Shown piece by piece: positions 22,950 through 33,363 of a DNA stretch of 50,341 bases (position 1 is the first letter of the stretch; each line of letters opens with the position of its first letter). The notes under the pieces were generated by a model. The model worked only from the letters and a program-made list of their open reading frames with translations, was not told the DNA's origin and searched no databases. Made by a program: the position numbers and the translations under genes. Source of the stretch: Biscogniauxia marginata (Eukaryota; Ascomycota; Sordariomycetes; Xylariales; Xylariaceae); NCBI GenBank assembly GCA_022695795.1, contig MU404228.1, positions 1 through 50,341 on the forward strand, in the 5' to 3' direction.

Positions 22950-25030
22950 CCCCGCCAGCCAAATTATATTATGAACTTACTTAGTTGTTCAAAGAATATG
23001 ACTAAGCTGTTTCTAACATTTTATAGTAGTGAGGCTTAGCTCTTGCGGCCCCACGTTCCGTTGGATATGATGCATTTTGCCACAGTAGTATACATCCATA
23101 ACATGCTTATACCAAGCAATTTCTACACGAACTTTCTCCAAACATTACGTAACAGTCTCCCAGCCGTTCGACAGGGGTGGTGGGCCTTGTCCTTGATGCC
23201 GATCATGTCCCCGGGATAGGACCTGCAGGTGGTCCTTGTTAGCGCATCGCAAATTATCTTGGCAAAATGCGACATGAATTGACAGCCGGCTGATCCGGAA
23301 TAAAATTATCACCAGTTTTGGAATGCTTACTGGCGATCACGATGACCAAAACACCATACAGCCGCCATTATCACGCCCAGGACCTTGGCGACAGCTTGTT
23401 CAAACCCAGCAACCGCATATTGGCGATAATCGAGCATTGAACTCATGCTTAACGAGCAAAGGTCTATCGTTCCCACAAAACACTAAAGTTGCCGTCGTCA
23501 TTATCCGATCAATAAGCTAGAATGTTAGTCAGGCCATATCCTTGTGGTAATGGCGTGGAGTCCTTCTGGTGGATAGAACTTGGAGCCTTGAACCGGCACC
23601 GTACTATTCCCTAGCTTCTAACGTACAGTGATATCGTCGTTATTGGCGCCGGGTACTCGTCAGCGACATCCGTCACCCATCTTCTAGGCGACGAAACATA
23701 TTCGTGCCCACCCTCAATCCTCGTGCTAGAATCTTGCTAAGTATGTTGAGGGGCAACAGGACGAAATGGTACGTTAGCTCTTTTTTTGGTACCGCATGAG
23801 GCAATCCGAGCGACGGCTGTCCTAGTTTGGCACGTACGATCTCTAGTAACATGTGTACTCCAAAGCTGGTCGACCACCTGAAACTAGATGATTATCGTGA
23901 GATAGCTCGACTCGCCAACGAATATGCGTTGAAGCGGCGGCAGAACTAGGTGCTTTCGGGGTGCTTTCGGGGTGGCAAATGTAAGACAAGTCACAGATTT
24001 CATCATGAAGGAGAAGGTCGATTGCTATTTTGTCACAATACGCGCTAGATGTGCAATTATCAGAGCCAGCTCGCAGTAGTACCGAGCTGGCATACAATCT
24101 GATGGCCTACGCGGGGGTGAAGGCCACCAAGGAAACATTTTACTAAACCCCTCAACGATACGCCGAGCAAGTCGATATCTCAGCGATTACAGCAGTCTAC
24201 AAAACCCTGTGATGATGTGTTGTACAACTACCTAGCAGAAAGCTGACCCGATGGAAGCATTATTGTAAGTGGCGCACGTGGGAGTCGTCCATACCAAAAA
24301 GACGCGCGTTATGGTAACAGTTATGGCAGCACCTTGGCTGATCCAAGCAAGATTGCTTTGACGGATACATGCAATGTCGCCTCCGAGATTGGGCAAATCA
24401 TGGAACCCGGCTGGTAGTATGTTGATCTGGAATCCCCCTCTTGCAAAGCCCATTCTTACATGTATACGCAGTCATGGGCTACTCTTCTAATCGCCTGTCG
24501 CGGACAGGTGGAGTCCTGAATCGGCCAGGTATGTTCATCATGGCCGGCTTCTCGGGTCTCGGCATGCTTCAGATCTTCCTGACAGCTGCGGGACTGGCGT
24601 ATATGGTAAAATATGAGAAATCGTTTCAAAAATATGAAATTCTCCGTCTCTTTGAGGAGGCGAGCGACCAATTAAATAGTAAGGAGAACATGGTTATGAA
24701 TTTCTGATGGAAGACTCAACCTCAGTTCAGATTATAATCCATGGATTTCATTGGCGTCAGTAAACTTCTTCTCGGCTTCTTTTCTAAATCCCACGGCCAT
24801 CCCCACCAAAACATTTTAAGTGATTTTATGATATGTTCGTATACACTCATTAACCGTTATACCCAGTGTCCGAAGCAAAATCGCGATAATCTGAACTTGT
24901 AGATTAGGAAATGTGTTCCCTAAAAGACAAATCATGAAAACCCCTCCCGGTACTGGTACCGTCAGCCAAGCCGAATTATTTGCATGATCGAGCGTTTGAC
25001 TTTGCAAATCTCGCGCACGGATATCGTACG
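22950..25030. other. Ordinary-GC segment with no confident gene
   Basis: Composition returns to normal at about 22950. Only short open frames exist on either strand. The most gene-like is 24441-24707, listed separately. The rest may be a decayed gene region but I recognise no domain. Confidence 0.5.
24441..24707 (+). pseudogene. Short ORF with one likely membrane segment, possible gene end
   Basis: An 88-codon frame with a hydrophobic stretch at about residues 31-55 (FIMAGFSGLGMLQIFLTAAG) followed by a charged C-terminal tail, as at the end of a membrane protein. The sequence upstream in the same frame has stops, so if this is the end of a larger gene that gene is broken or has introns I cannot place. 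I do not recognise the family. A chance ORF is a real alternative. Confidence 0.25.
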
Positions 25031-25049
25031 ACCCTATAAGCCAATGATT

Positions 25050-25240
25050 ATAAAAAAGACTCTTTCTGTCGACCTAAACCTCGCTGCCGACTCTTTCTGC
25101 CGACCTTGCTGTTAACCTCGCTGCTGACCTGGACCTGGATAGCCACTGGACCTAGATAGCGAGCCTAGACCTGGCTGCCGACCGAGATGCCGGCCTAGAT
25201 ACCAACCTGGACCTGGATGGTGAACCTGGGTTTATAGACA
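25050..25240 (+). repeat. Degenerate minisatellite (CTGCCGACC / TGGACCTGGATAGC units)
   Basis: Imperfect, interleaved repetition of CTGCCGACC, GACCTGGACCTGGAT and GATAGC motifs for about 190 bp. All frames contain stops, so it is not a current repeat protein, although the six-base periodicity could derive from one. Confidence 0.6.
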
Positions 25241-26423
25241 TGGACTAGCAGAGCTGCGAGGCAGCGCCGCCAGCCTTTTCGTAAGCAATCAGGTACGTAT
25301 ATGTACTAGGTAGGTAGCTAACAGGTATCTACATAGGTAGAGTTGGTTGGGCGCTTGCGCCTAAGATCGTAAGGTTGGACTTGGCTCAGACAACCCATCA
25401 TCCAAAGCAGTTAGCACAACAGACAAAGCTAAATACAGATAAGTTTTCATGACAAGAAGTAAGGATTAACTGCAAGGCAAGGGCGCCTAGTAGAAGCAGA
25501 GGCTCCAGGGGTAGATAGTGTACAAAATACCGGGTATTTACCTTAGGTAGTTAAGCGTAAAAAAAGCATCAGTCAAAATAGCCTAGACTGTCTTGACCCG
25601 TTCTGGTATACTAGATCCGTTCCGTACGCGCTATTAGTACGGTCCGTTCTTAATATAAGCACGTAGGTAAGAACTCGCTTTAAGACCTCGGTGGTACGAA
25701 GGTATTACACGGAACGGCCCGTTAACCGGTCTAGCACAACTACGGGTTCAAAAGGTCCTTCGCAGCAGTCCCCGCATCAAGGACAGGATTACCCTTGCAA
25801 TAAGGCTGGAAGGTCCGTGTGACGGCTGAGGACCGTCGCATGGCATACAGTCCAACCTAGAGTGTCAAGTTGGGGAACCTGATATTCTGTTACCCTTTTG
25901 GGAGCGGGGTGGTGTAATGTGGTTAGCTAGTCACCGCCGTGACAGTCCGCTATAAACGCTGACAAAGCAACACTCTACAAGCTTATTCGCTATTTTATTT
26001 AGCGAATACATATAAGATTTTAAGAAAGCTTTGTTGACTGCTTAAGTAGGTATTTAATGAGAAATGAGCTATATTAAGATAGAATTATATCCCACTTGTT
26101 ATTTAAGGATTTACTATTACACCACAGCGACTCCGTTAAACCTCTAATAGCTTACCAGCCCGGCTTCCTAGTGTTCCTTGAGTAGAAGTTCGAGGCTTAT
26201 ACCTATATCACTGTATGCGGCTTGTTCATCTTCCTTGGCAGCTCTGGAGTCTAGATCTCGCTACCTGGGTCTAAGACACGGTTATGTTCCCCGTGCATTT
26301 CCATTTATGCGGGGTCAATGCTCCACAAGATCGAATCGCGGGGACCCCTGTAAGTCAAAGCTGCTGCTACACTTCAATAACCGAATTGCATCCCGGTAGG
26401 TAGATGGATAGTAGTTCACTTAA
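25241..26423. other. Intergenic, no gene recognised
   Basis: Contains TAGGTAGGTAG tracts around 25290-25340 and a short perfect hairpin at 25984-26008 (9-bp stem, 7-base loop). I find no coding frame with family resemblance. Confidence 0.5.
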
Positions 26424-26425
26424 GG

Positions 26426-26475
26426 ATTGACAGTTCCCCACACTGACCAGGATGGTACGCATGTGGGTCAGTGCG
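26426..26475 (+). repeat. Unmutated copy of a short repeat with an internal inverted repeat
   Basis: The segment holds CCCCACACTGACC and, inverted, GGGTCAGTGCGGGG (about 26437-26478). A second copy about 98 bp downstream (26524-26571) follows the same order of bases with most changes being C to T or G to A. Confidence 0.55.
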
Positions 26476-26523
26476 GGGGGTTTAGTCAGAGAGTGCGCAG
26501 ATTAGCTAATCGTGCGCTACGAG

Positions 26524-27010
26524 ATTAACGATTCCTCATATTAACAAGGATAACACACGTATATATTAAATTTTTATAACGACTTAAATAAATAAATATA
26601 ATAAAAATATTGTTTATATATTAACGTTAATAATAATATAATATTATAAATAAATATAATAAATAAAATATATTATATTTTATAAAACTTTTATTAAAAA
26701 ATTAAGTTTAAACTTTAATTTTTAAAATATTAAATATTAAATATATATATTAATAAAAGGTATATTTAATTTATATAAAAAGTTTTAAAGAAAATATATT
26801 AATTAATTATTATATAATAATAATTTATTTTTAAAATGTTTTTTAATTATAAAAAATTTAATAAATACCTTTTTTTATATTTATATAATAAACTTAATAA
26901 ATATTTAATTTATAAATATAAAAATTTAATAATATTTTAATATAAAACTTTTAAAAACTTTTAAAACTTATTATTTTATAATACCTTTTTTATTATATCT
27001 TTTATATATT
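26524..27010. repeat. AT-rich, RIP-like patch beginning with a mutated copy of 26426-26475
   Basis: The first 48 bases read as a transition-mutated version of the neighbouring repeat; from 26555 the sequence is nearly pure A/T with no coding frame. The boundary at about 27010 back to ordinary GC is sharp. Confidence 0.6.
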
Positions 27011-27499
27011 GAAAAATCCTTATTTACTTATAAGAAATCAAATATCTCACGTGATACGAGTCCCTCGACATCTTTAGCCAAGGTCTGTTTGAATATCTCC
27101 GGTTGCTAATCCTCCCTCTAAGTAATGCGTCGGGCATTAGAAAAGAACTTGCTCAAGTCGTCCAGGACTTCCTGGATATACCGAGTTTGAAAACGACTAT
27201 TAGACTCAATCGAGATTTAGAGCTAGCTGGATGTGGCTTGCGGAACGTCCCGGTGAATCTGCATTTGTCAGGTGTCTGCACCCAAGCCGAGCCGCTTCTC
27301 TAGCATCCGGCCAACGTCATCGGATCCGAGCGGAGAATCCTCCTTGTCCAATTGGAAGACCAGAGGGCGGTGAGCCACGCTGTCAAGTCAGTGTGTACGC
27401 TGAAGCGAAAGGCTTAGTTGCCGTCTTGGTTGCCGTCTTGCTTACCGGTGAGCTAAGCAGGCTACTTTCCCTAACTAGCCGTTTCAGGCAGAGTCGGTG

Positions 27500-28130
27500 A
27501 ACTTGTGGCGAGATGCGTGCCGGCTGGTCGCAGGCGAGAAGATGCACCGGGCTTGGGAGATCGTCACGGAGAGGAGAGTAGTGTAGTAGGTATCCACTGG
27601 TTTATTCCACGATTCATCGAGTTGTATGATATGCGAGAGGATCGATTCGGCTTGGGATTCGCGGAGATTGCTCAACGTGATTTCAAGTCCTAAGTACGAA
27701 TTCGATGCCGGTTTTCCTAAAAGTCTCATGGTAGGCAGAGAATTGCTCAGTTGTTTCCGGCTTGGCTTGAAGCCGTCTCTTGAGGTTGCTGGTGTGTGTT
27801 TACAAGGTCGCTACTTTGCTAAGGAGGCCGGCTATCTTGTCACTTTTTCCCTGCTCTTCCCTTTTTAGGTCGCTGCTGCAATAAAATTTCTATGGTATCT
27901 ATGGTTCTAAGCCCCTTTTCGCCGCCTTCAACTATGGTGTTGAGTTCGCCTTCGATCACGGATAATGTAACCATGCACCCGGTGAGGGCATCGTCCAAAT
28001 TTGTTACCAGGGTGTCCTGTGATATCAGACGCGAGGAGAGGGCGATATGGTAGTCCTGAGCGAGACTTTGCAGATGGGCGAGAGCTGCGCTGATCGTCTT
28101 GCACTCCGTAATCATCGCGACGACAGTCAC
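27500..28130 (-). pseudogene. Fragment of a STAND/PigL_N-type N-terminal domain gene
   Basis: The frame 28130-27840 (96 codons) reads as the centre of the fungal N-terminal domain of STAND proteins (PigL_N type): ITECKTISAALAHLQSL, then a stretch with TLVTNLDDALTGCMVTLSVIE. The domain usually continues into a helix that here appears only in another frame after a shift near 27840 (DKIAGLLSKVATL), followed at once by a stop. The expected N-terminal helix is not found upstream either. In intact relatives this domain precedes NACHT/NB-ARC and repeat regions of fungal NLR-like proteins, or stands alone. No nucleotide-binding motif is visible here. Frameshift plus stop point to a relic; missed introns are the alternative. 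Confidence 0.5.
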
Positions 28131-28322
28131 GGGTGTATTCTAGTAGGAATTTTTAATTGCGTCGAGGCATTTGCAGATCTTTGAGAAGGAAAAAAAATGA
28201 ATTGTGATCAGTACCTAGAACCTAGTTCTCCATCAAGAATACAACAACATTGTCTGACAGCAATCCAACAACCACAATTACAACCTCTTTTCTTGTCTTT
28301 GGTTTTCAGCCCTAGCAGACCA

Positions 28323-28410
28323 TTTACACACGATAGCCAAGATTAAGCTTTGATCAACCTCCACACAATGGATTGAACCCCCAAACTTTTGAACAAGAGA
28401 GGTTCTTGCC
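28323..28410 (-). repeat. Short dispersed repeat, copy 1 (B-box-like motif)
   Basis: Shares GATAGCCAAGATTAAGCTTT and CAACCTCCACACAATGGA with 34126-34220, in the same orientation. Read on the minus strand it contains GGGTTCAATCC, which resembles an RNA polymerase III B box, so a SINE remnant is possible. No clear A box was seen. Confidence 0.55.
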
Positions 28411-28957
28411 GCAACCTTGAGCATGAAACTCTTTTTTTTTGCACATGGCTGAACTTTATCACTCCGTCTCCGTCGAGCTCGACGCCATTGCGGTGGATCA
28501 TTGCGAATCTTCTTGTCTCTAGTGACCCATGGCGACTTTATTGAGGACAGAATCTTCCCTAGAAGTCTACTAGTTTTCTCCGATCTTCTCAACCAAGCTA
28601 CATAAGATGCGTTGTTCTCTTGCACTACTATTTATTAGCTTATGTTCGTGTGTCCCCTGATAAAATACCTCCAAAACCCTCCAAAACACCGTCGACACCT
28701 CGATCCCGTCGACCGCTTGCCCAGACGCCGCCACCTGGGACGGCGACCTTGCACGCAGATATACCAGAGGCATACAATTGGTAGCATCTCTCCGGCGAAA
28801 GATTTTCGCGTCCGGACGCCCTCGCGGCTTTTTATTTTCCGTTTTTAAGGCTTTTCAACCCGTTCACGGCTTTCAGCCCATTCGAATCCCCAGCGCGCAC
28901 CTCAACGTGTTTCCTCGCGGTCGGACGCCGTCCCCAGCTCCCCACCACATCGTCAAC

Positions 28958-30613
28958 ATGAGCTCCGATTCCAATCCGGATCCCAATTCTGAAGCCAGCA
29001 TTCAGGCACGTCAGATACAACGTTTCGCGGAGACTCGACACCCAAATGCAACCCTCCTCCAGCCCGCGGATCTGCCTCTCGCCGCCTTCATGGATTCCTC
29101 AGGAATTCAAGACGACGTACCTTACCCTACGGAATGGGCTGAGTCGAAAAGGAAATCCCGTAGTTTCCTTAAAGCCTGGCGAAGAAAGTACAGCGCAACG
29201 TCATACCCTGATACATCTCAGCAGAATCGGCAGGCATTGGGGGAAAAGCAAGCATCAGAATCTGCAGGGAACTCACAGGGATCCGCCACACTACAACAAG
29301 GGTCGGCAGGAAATGAGCAAGGTTCCTCAACTACACAACAAGATTCAAACATGATTCGGAAAGCTATCGATAGCACCGAAGTAAGTCCTTTTGTTGAAGA
29401 AGCCAGATCAGCAAGACGAAACTTTTTGGAGATATCAGCAAATAGCACTGAAGCTATTTCAAACGCGAAGCAACAGAAAACGTATGGGGATGTAGGATCA
29501 GATGGCTATACCACATTTTACAACAAGGAGGTGGGAAAATGGCTTGACGCAGCTATTCAAAAGCTGCAGTCAGAACTCAAACTCTTCAACAAAGCTCTCC
29601 AACATCTTAATAAAAGTCGGCATGCAGGGACCCTCCATGTTACCGATCAACAATATGAAGACGGGCTAGAACGAGTAGAAAAGCTTATCCGAACCAGAAG
29701 CCGGGACCTTGTCGTCGCGATAACTTCGCAACATCAGATACGAGGAACTATGACGGATGCCGAAGTTTGGTCGGAAAGGAAACATACCCTGGACTGGGGT
29801 TACATTGATTTACTTATAAGTCGCTACCGATCACCCGCAGGAGCAACGAAGACGCTTTCGAACAAGAGCAGGGAGCCGGACGCCCAACAAAGGTTCAGAA
29901 AACGTGTCCTGAAAGAATACGGTGCAGAGCTCAAAAGGGGGTTACCACGTACGGCACTATGGTGCGTGATTTCTGGAGCTTATTGCCCATCCGACAGCAT
30001 GGCTGTTGCCCACATTGTTAGGTACAACGTGGGAGAAACTACAGCGATACAAATGTTCGGCAAACCAGAGGGTAGCTACGGGCACTTGATGAGCCCTTAC
30101 AACGGCATGCCCATGATGAAAAGGTTCGAGGAGGCCTTTGACAAAGGACAACTTGTTTTCGTACCGGTAGAATCCGGAGAATGGGAGATCTCTGTTCTCG
30201 ATAAAGAACTGCTACAGGAAGATGGTCAAAGCCTGGCTTTCGATGTATGGGGAAAAGACCTGCACGGAAGAAGACTACGCTTCCTGAATGATTTTCGGCC
30301 CAAGAAAAGATACATGTATGCGGCATGGTTGTTAAACGTTCTCCGCAGACAGAGATATGAAGTTGAAGGGTGGTGGAAAGATCGAGTGCCAGTCGGGAAC
30401 GAGATGTGGGCATCGCCAGGAGAGTACGTCAGGCGCTCGACATTGCAAATGATGGCTCGTCGGGTAGGGCACCTATCTATGGATGAAGCCGAGCATATAG
30501 CCGGTCTGTTCGCCCCAATTGTTGATGATCAACAATCGGAGACGAAAGACAATGTAGCAACCATGAGTGTGCTAGCGAGTATGTACTGTGGTTCGTTAAA
30601 ACGTATCCGTTAA
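28958..30613 (+). CDS. HNH-nuclease-domain protein (HNH_2-like)
   Basis: Single exon, 551 aa from the ATG at 28958, which has a good context (A at -3). The open frame extends upstream to 28778 but the extra 60 residues are low-complexity basic/proline sequence, so I prefer the internal Met. Residues about 335-402 match the fungal HNH_2 pattern: a Cys in WCVISG (336), AHIV with His 352, NGMPMMKRFEEAFDKG with Asn 382 and Asp 395, then LVFVPV. Residues 130-330 are charged and helical. In this family such proteins are common, variable and of unknown role; metal-dependent nucleic acid cleavage is inferred from the fold only. The region up to 120 is rich in Ser/Gln/Gly. No intron is needed. Confidence 0.75.
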   Translation: MSSDSNPDPNSEASIQARQIQRFAETRHPNATLLQPADLPLAAFMDSSGIQDDVPYPTEWAESKRKSRSFLKAWRRKYSATSYPDTSQQNRQALGEKQASESAGNSQGSATLQQGSAGNEQGSSTTQQDSNMIRKAIDSTEVSPFVEEARSARRNFLEISANSTEAISNAKQQKTYGDVGSDGYTTFYNKEVGKWLDAAIQKLQSELKLFNKALQHLNKSRHAGTLHVTDQQYEDGLERVEKLIRTRSRDLVVAITSQHQIRGTMTDAEVWSERKHTLDWGYIDLLISRYRSPAGATKTLSNKSREPDAQQRFRKRVLKEYGAELKRGLPRTALWCVISGAYCPSDSMAVAHIVRYNVGETTAIQMFGKPEGSYGHLMSPYNGMPMMKRFEEAFDKGQLVFVPVESGEWEISVLDKELLQEDGQSLAFDVWGKDLHGRRLRFLNDFRPKKRYMYAAWLLNVLRRQRYEVEGWWKDRVPVGNEMWASPGEYVRRSTLQMMARRVGHLSMDEAEHIAGLFAPIVDDQQSETKDNVATMSVLASMYCGSLKRIR

Positions 30614-30735
30614 AACCTAAAAACTTGAATTATTTAAATTTTTCGATTTTATATTTATTTAATTATTTAATTAAAAAAGTTTAAAACTTTTTCGATTTTT
30701 TATTAAATTACTTATTTATTTATTAAAGCCTTGGT
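30614..30735. repeat. Short AT-rich patch with an inverted repeat
   Basis: Directly downstream of the HNH gene the composition drops to A/T; TTTTTCGATTTTATATTTAT recurs in imperfect inverted and direct forms. It may be a small repeat relic that also serves as the 3' UTR. Confidence 0.4.
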
Positions 30736-30871
30736 GCATTGACCACTTACACTCTACTGTATTTTGTAGTTATAGTATTATTACTTAGGTACCTACCTAA
30801 TGTTTATTACTTATTTTAATAAGGAGGAGGATTTGTAAGTACCTACTTGTACGATACGCAGGCCCAAAAGC

Positions 30872-30893
30872 CTTTTTTTTTTTTTTTTTTTTT
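30872..30893 (+). promoter_or_regulatory. Poly(T) tract upstream of the RRM gene, with an overlapping upstream ATG
   Basis: About 22 T residues lie roughly 95 bp before the ATG at 30987, a plausible nucleosome-depleted promoter tract. An earlier ATG at 30907 opens a different frame running through an ACGCCA repeat and past the main start (to 31110), so it would overlap and compete with the main frame if included in the mRNA. Confidence 0.4.
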
Positions 30894-30986
30894 CCATTTC
30901 GCCGCTATGGTCAATCGTGTATCAATCCCAACACCTACGTCAACGTCAACGCCAACGCCAACGCCAACATCTAGCATTCATCCATC

Positions 30987-32478
30987 ATGGCAGTTGTTTG
31001 CCATGATACCGGCGGCGACATGCCGTCTGAAGAATCCAAGGCGGCCCGTCTTGTTGTTGAAATCGGCAATATCTCCCAGCCATGGGAAAAGAAGGACATC
31101 AAGCTCATGACTGAGCAAGGTGTTGGCTCCTGTGAGTTCTTCTGGGCCAAAAAGCACGATGATCACTGCGAGGTCGAGTTCGAGGACAGCGCCACGGCCC
31201 TCAAGGTCTACCAAAAGCTGTCTGGCCTGGAGATCGGAGGGAAGGCCTTGACGACGAGAATCGCCCAGCCCGTACGTAACGCTACAGTGAAATATTCAGA
31301 GTATCAACTAACCACCATATTACAGCAGGGTCGAGGAGGCCTCCCTATGGACTTCGAGACCCAACCACAGCCCGAGCCGGAATTGGAGCCCGAACCCGCG
31401 GTATATGATCTTGTCTCTTATTAAGTCTATAGTAACTGATATTTAATAGAAGCTCTCTCCCACTCCAGCCTCTGTTTCGAACAACACAGGGGTTACGACC
31501 ACCAATACTACGCAAGCAGCAGTAATCCCGTGCTTCCAATCAAATTTGATTGGTGATTACCCTCGCCAATGGGTATACAGAAAGGATACCCCGGATGTGT
31601 GGAGTAGGTTCCTATTTGATGCGTGGCGTGTTGAGATACTGCCATTTTGGCAGCAGCAGGGTATCGACATCATGCCAACAGTGGCGCCGAGTGGCCAGAG
31701 CTTCGTCTCTCGACACTATGCGGCTCCGAGTCCCAACAATCGCCATGCCGCTGGGAAGGTGATGACGGCGATCAAACTCCCAAGCCAGGAACCACAGGTT
31801 GCACCTGAATACCGGATGGTCGCGCTGGACACCTTGCCCGAGTGGCAGTCGAAGGGGTGGGAGCTCTGGGTGCATCCTGAAGACCCGACCCATGGGGACC
31901 TGATGGATCCGCGCGACTGTGAACCTATCAATGACACAACGGACGACCGGCTCCCTTTGAAAGAAACTGCTAGGCTGTTTGAGAAGCAGATCGCATTGGC
32001 CAGGGCCGAGGCAGGATCTGGATCTAGTCCCTGGGAACCGGGCCAGTTGATCAGCGGCCAAGCATGCCCGGCGAACGCCCCCTCCATGTCTCGCCAGTTC
32101 CAACCTGTTGCAACGCTCTCTGAGCAGAACAGCGCAACTTCAAGCGGCCATATTCACCGACACCCTCGCCCTTCTCAAGTCAACGTCGGCTGGGGCGACT
32201 ACGATATGTACCACTCTTGGCAATCCGCTGGTCGCATCATCGACGAGGAAGATGTCGTCAACAAGAAGTGGTCTGAGGACGCCAAAAACGAACCATTGGA
32301 GTTCATTTTTGACGAGGTCACCGACGAGCAAGGCAACACCGTGGAGGAGAGTTGGACGTTCAAGATACCGCCATTCAAGGACATTGACAATGACATCGAG
32401 TCGGAGCTTGGAAACGGACCACCGCTCCAATCACTATGCGAGAAACTGAACCCCAAGAATACCGAGAAGAGTCCTTAG
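30987..32478 (+). CDS. RRM-domain protein of unknown function (three exons)
   Basis: Proposed exons are 30987-31271, 31326-31400 and 31450-32478, giving 462 aa. Introns of 54 and 49 nt start GTACGT and GTATAT and end CAG and TAG; both junctions are phase 0, and intron 2 has a TAACTGAT branch-like site. The start has A at -3. Residues about 20-93 form an RNA-recognition motif (LVVEIGNI as RNP2-like strand, CEVEFEDSATALKVYQKLSG as the following strand-helix), with a degenerate RNP1. Exon 2 encodes a Pro/Glu-rich linker. Exon 3 holds a conserved-looking block from DYPRQWVYR to about EWQSKGWELWVHPEDPTHG and an acidic C-terminus. RNA binding is inferred. The reading frame may not truly end at 32478, because a neighbouring frame continues with coding character (see 32436-32572). 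Confidence 0.65.
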
Positions 32479-32572
32479 GGCAATTAGATGATATGGAAGC
32501 CATCTCGCCGCTGGCATACAAGCACGCTTATCGTCTCTGGTTGCCCAACAAGACGCGGGTGCACGATGGTAC
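32436..32572 (+). other. Coding-like extension in the -1 frame at the end of the RRM gene
   Basis: Starting at an ATG inside the last codons of the RRM gene, a second frame reads MRETEPQEYREESLGQ and then DMEAISPLAYKHAYRLWLP up to about 32572, after which it enters repeats. Its composition is protein-like and continues the acidic tail better than the short end of frame 0. It could be the true C-terminus separated by a frameshift or an unrecognised intron. Confidence 0.35.
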
Positions 32573-33338
32573 GTCACAGTTCCTCTTTCGGCTCGCTTCA
32601 ATGTTTACAGTTAGCTATTGGCCTAGGGGCATCATCAATGTCGTCGGCTATTCCAGACGTGGATACTTGATGGAATTCTGTAGTTTGATAGGCCTACGGG
32701 CACCATATCCGTCTTCGATTGTTCGAGACGTGGGTGGTTAGGCTGTTGATCAATCTGCTTTTGCTGTGTTATCACACTTAGTGCCAAGTTATGAGCGACT
32801 TGATGAAATCCTGAGTGACTTGATGCATGACCTTGAATCTGGAGATTGTCGATCGCCGATTGGACTCAATCACTGTGTTATGAGAGTCTGGACGCTATAT
32901 GGTCCAAGCTGGTGGGCTCATTTCTCCATTGCATGTCTTGGTGGTACTTTGGCCACACCACCGACAACAGATATCTTCAGCCTCAGAGCCGGCGAACTAG
33001 CCGCACTAGACACTCCTCTCTCCTCCAAGGTAGTAATCGTTCAGCGATACACAGCTGGGGGGATGCAGGTACTGCCAGACCAAAGGAAGTCGGTCCCAAT
33101 CCCACTCACTTGCACTCCACGTTCTGGCACAGCTACCCAGTATCAGCTACAAACACTCAATAGCAATGCTCCACGATACTAGGTTCTTCCGAGCTAGAGA
33201 CCAGGGGAGATCCACTATCCACAACTGTGAATACCCTCATCCGCGACATTAGTTTATTTGAAACCACAATAGACCGCCCGCGATGTACAAGCTATGGAAT
33301 CTCCCGCACCGCCATATCTGAACGCCCGTCACTATAAG
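32573..33338 (+). other. Non-coding or decayed segment with short repeat units
   Basis: Holds two of the four GGCCTACGGGCA units. Open frames of 105-138 codons overlap each other here in different frames and none resembles a known protein, so I do not call a gene. Confidence 0.4.
32619..32760 (+). repeat. Dispersed GGCCTACGGGCA-type repeat, copies 1 and 2
   Basis: Copy 1 (32619-32668) reads GGCCTAGGGGCATC and then GTCGTCGGCTATTCCAGACG. Copy 2 (32690-32760) reads GGCCTACGGGCACC, then GAGACGTGGGTGGTTAGGC and TTGATCAATCTGCTT. Related copies are at 33724-33760 and 33839-33912. Confidence 0.6.
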
Positions 33339-33363
33339 CTAGGGTATAATACGCGGGCCACCA

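Noticed and set aside
26178..26399. 73-codon plus-strand frame in the gene-poor island
   Set aside because: No recognisable domain, no flanking gene signals, and length within chance expectation at this GC content.
31546..32478. A start for the RRM gene's last exon at 31546
   Set aside because: The codon is TTG, not ATG. The frame runs upstream without a stop to a good splice acceptor at 31449, so this is part of exon 3.
32766..33182. 138-codon plus-strand frame after the RRM gene
   Set aside because: Another frame of 105 codons overlaps it, no conserved block is seen, and repeat units precede it. Not enough to call a gene.
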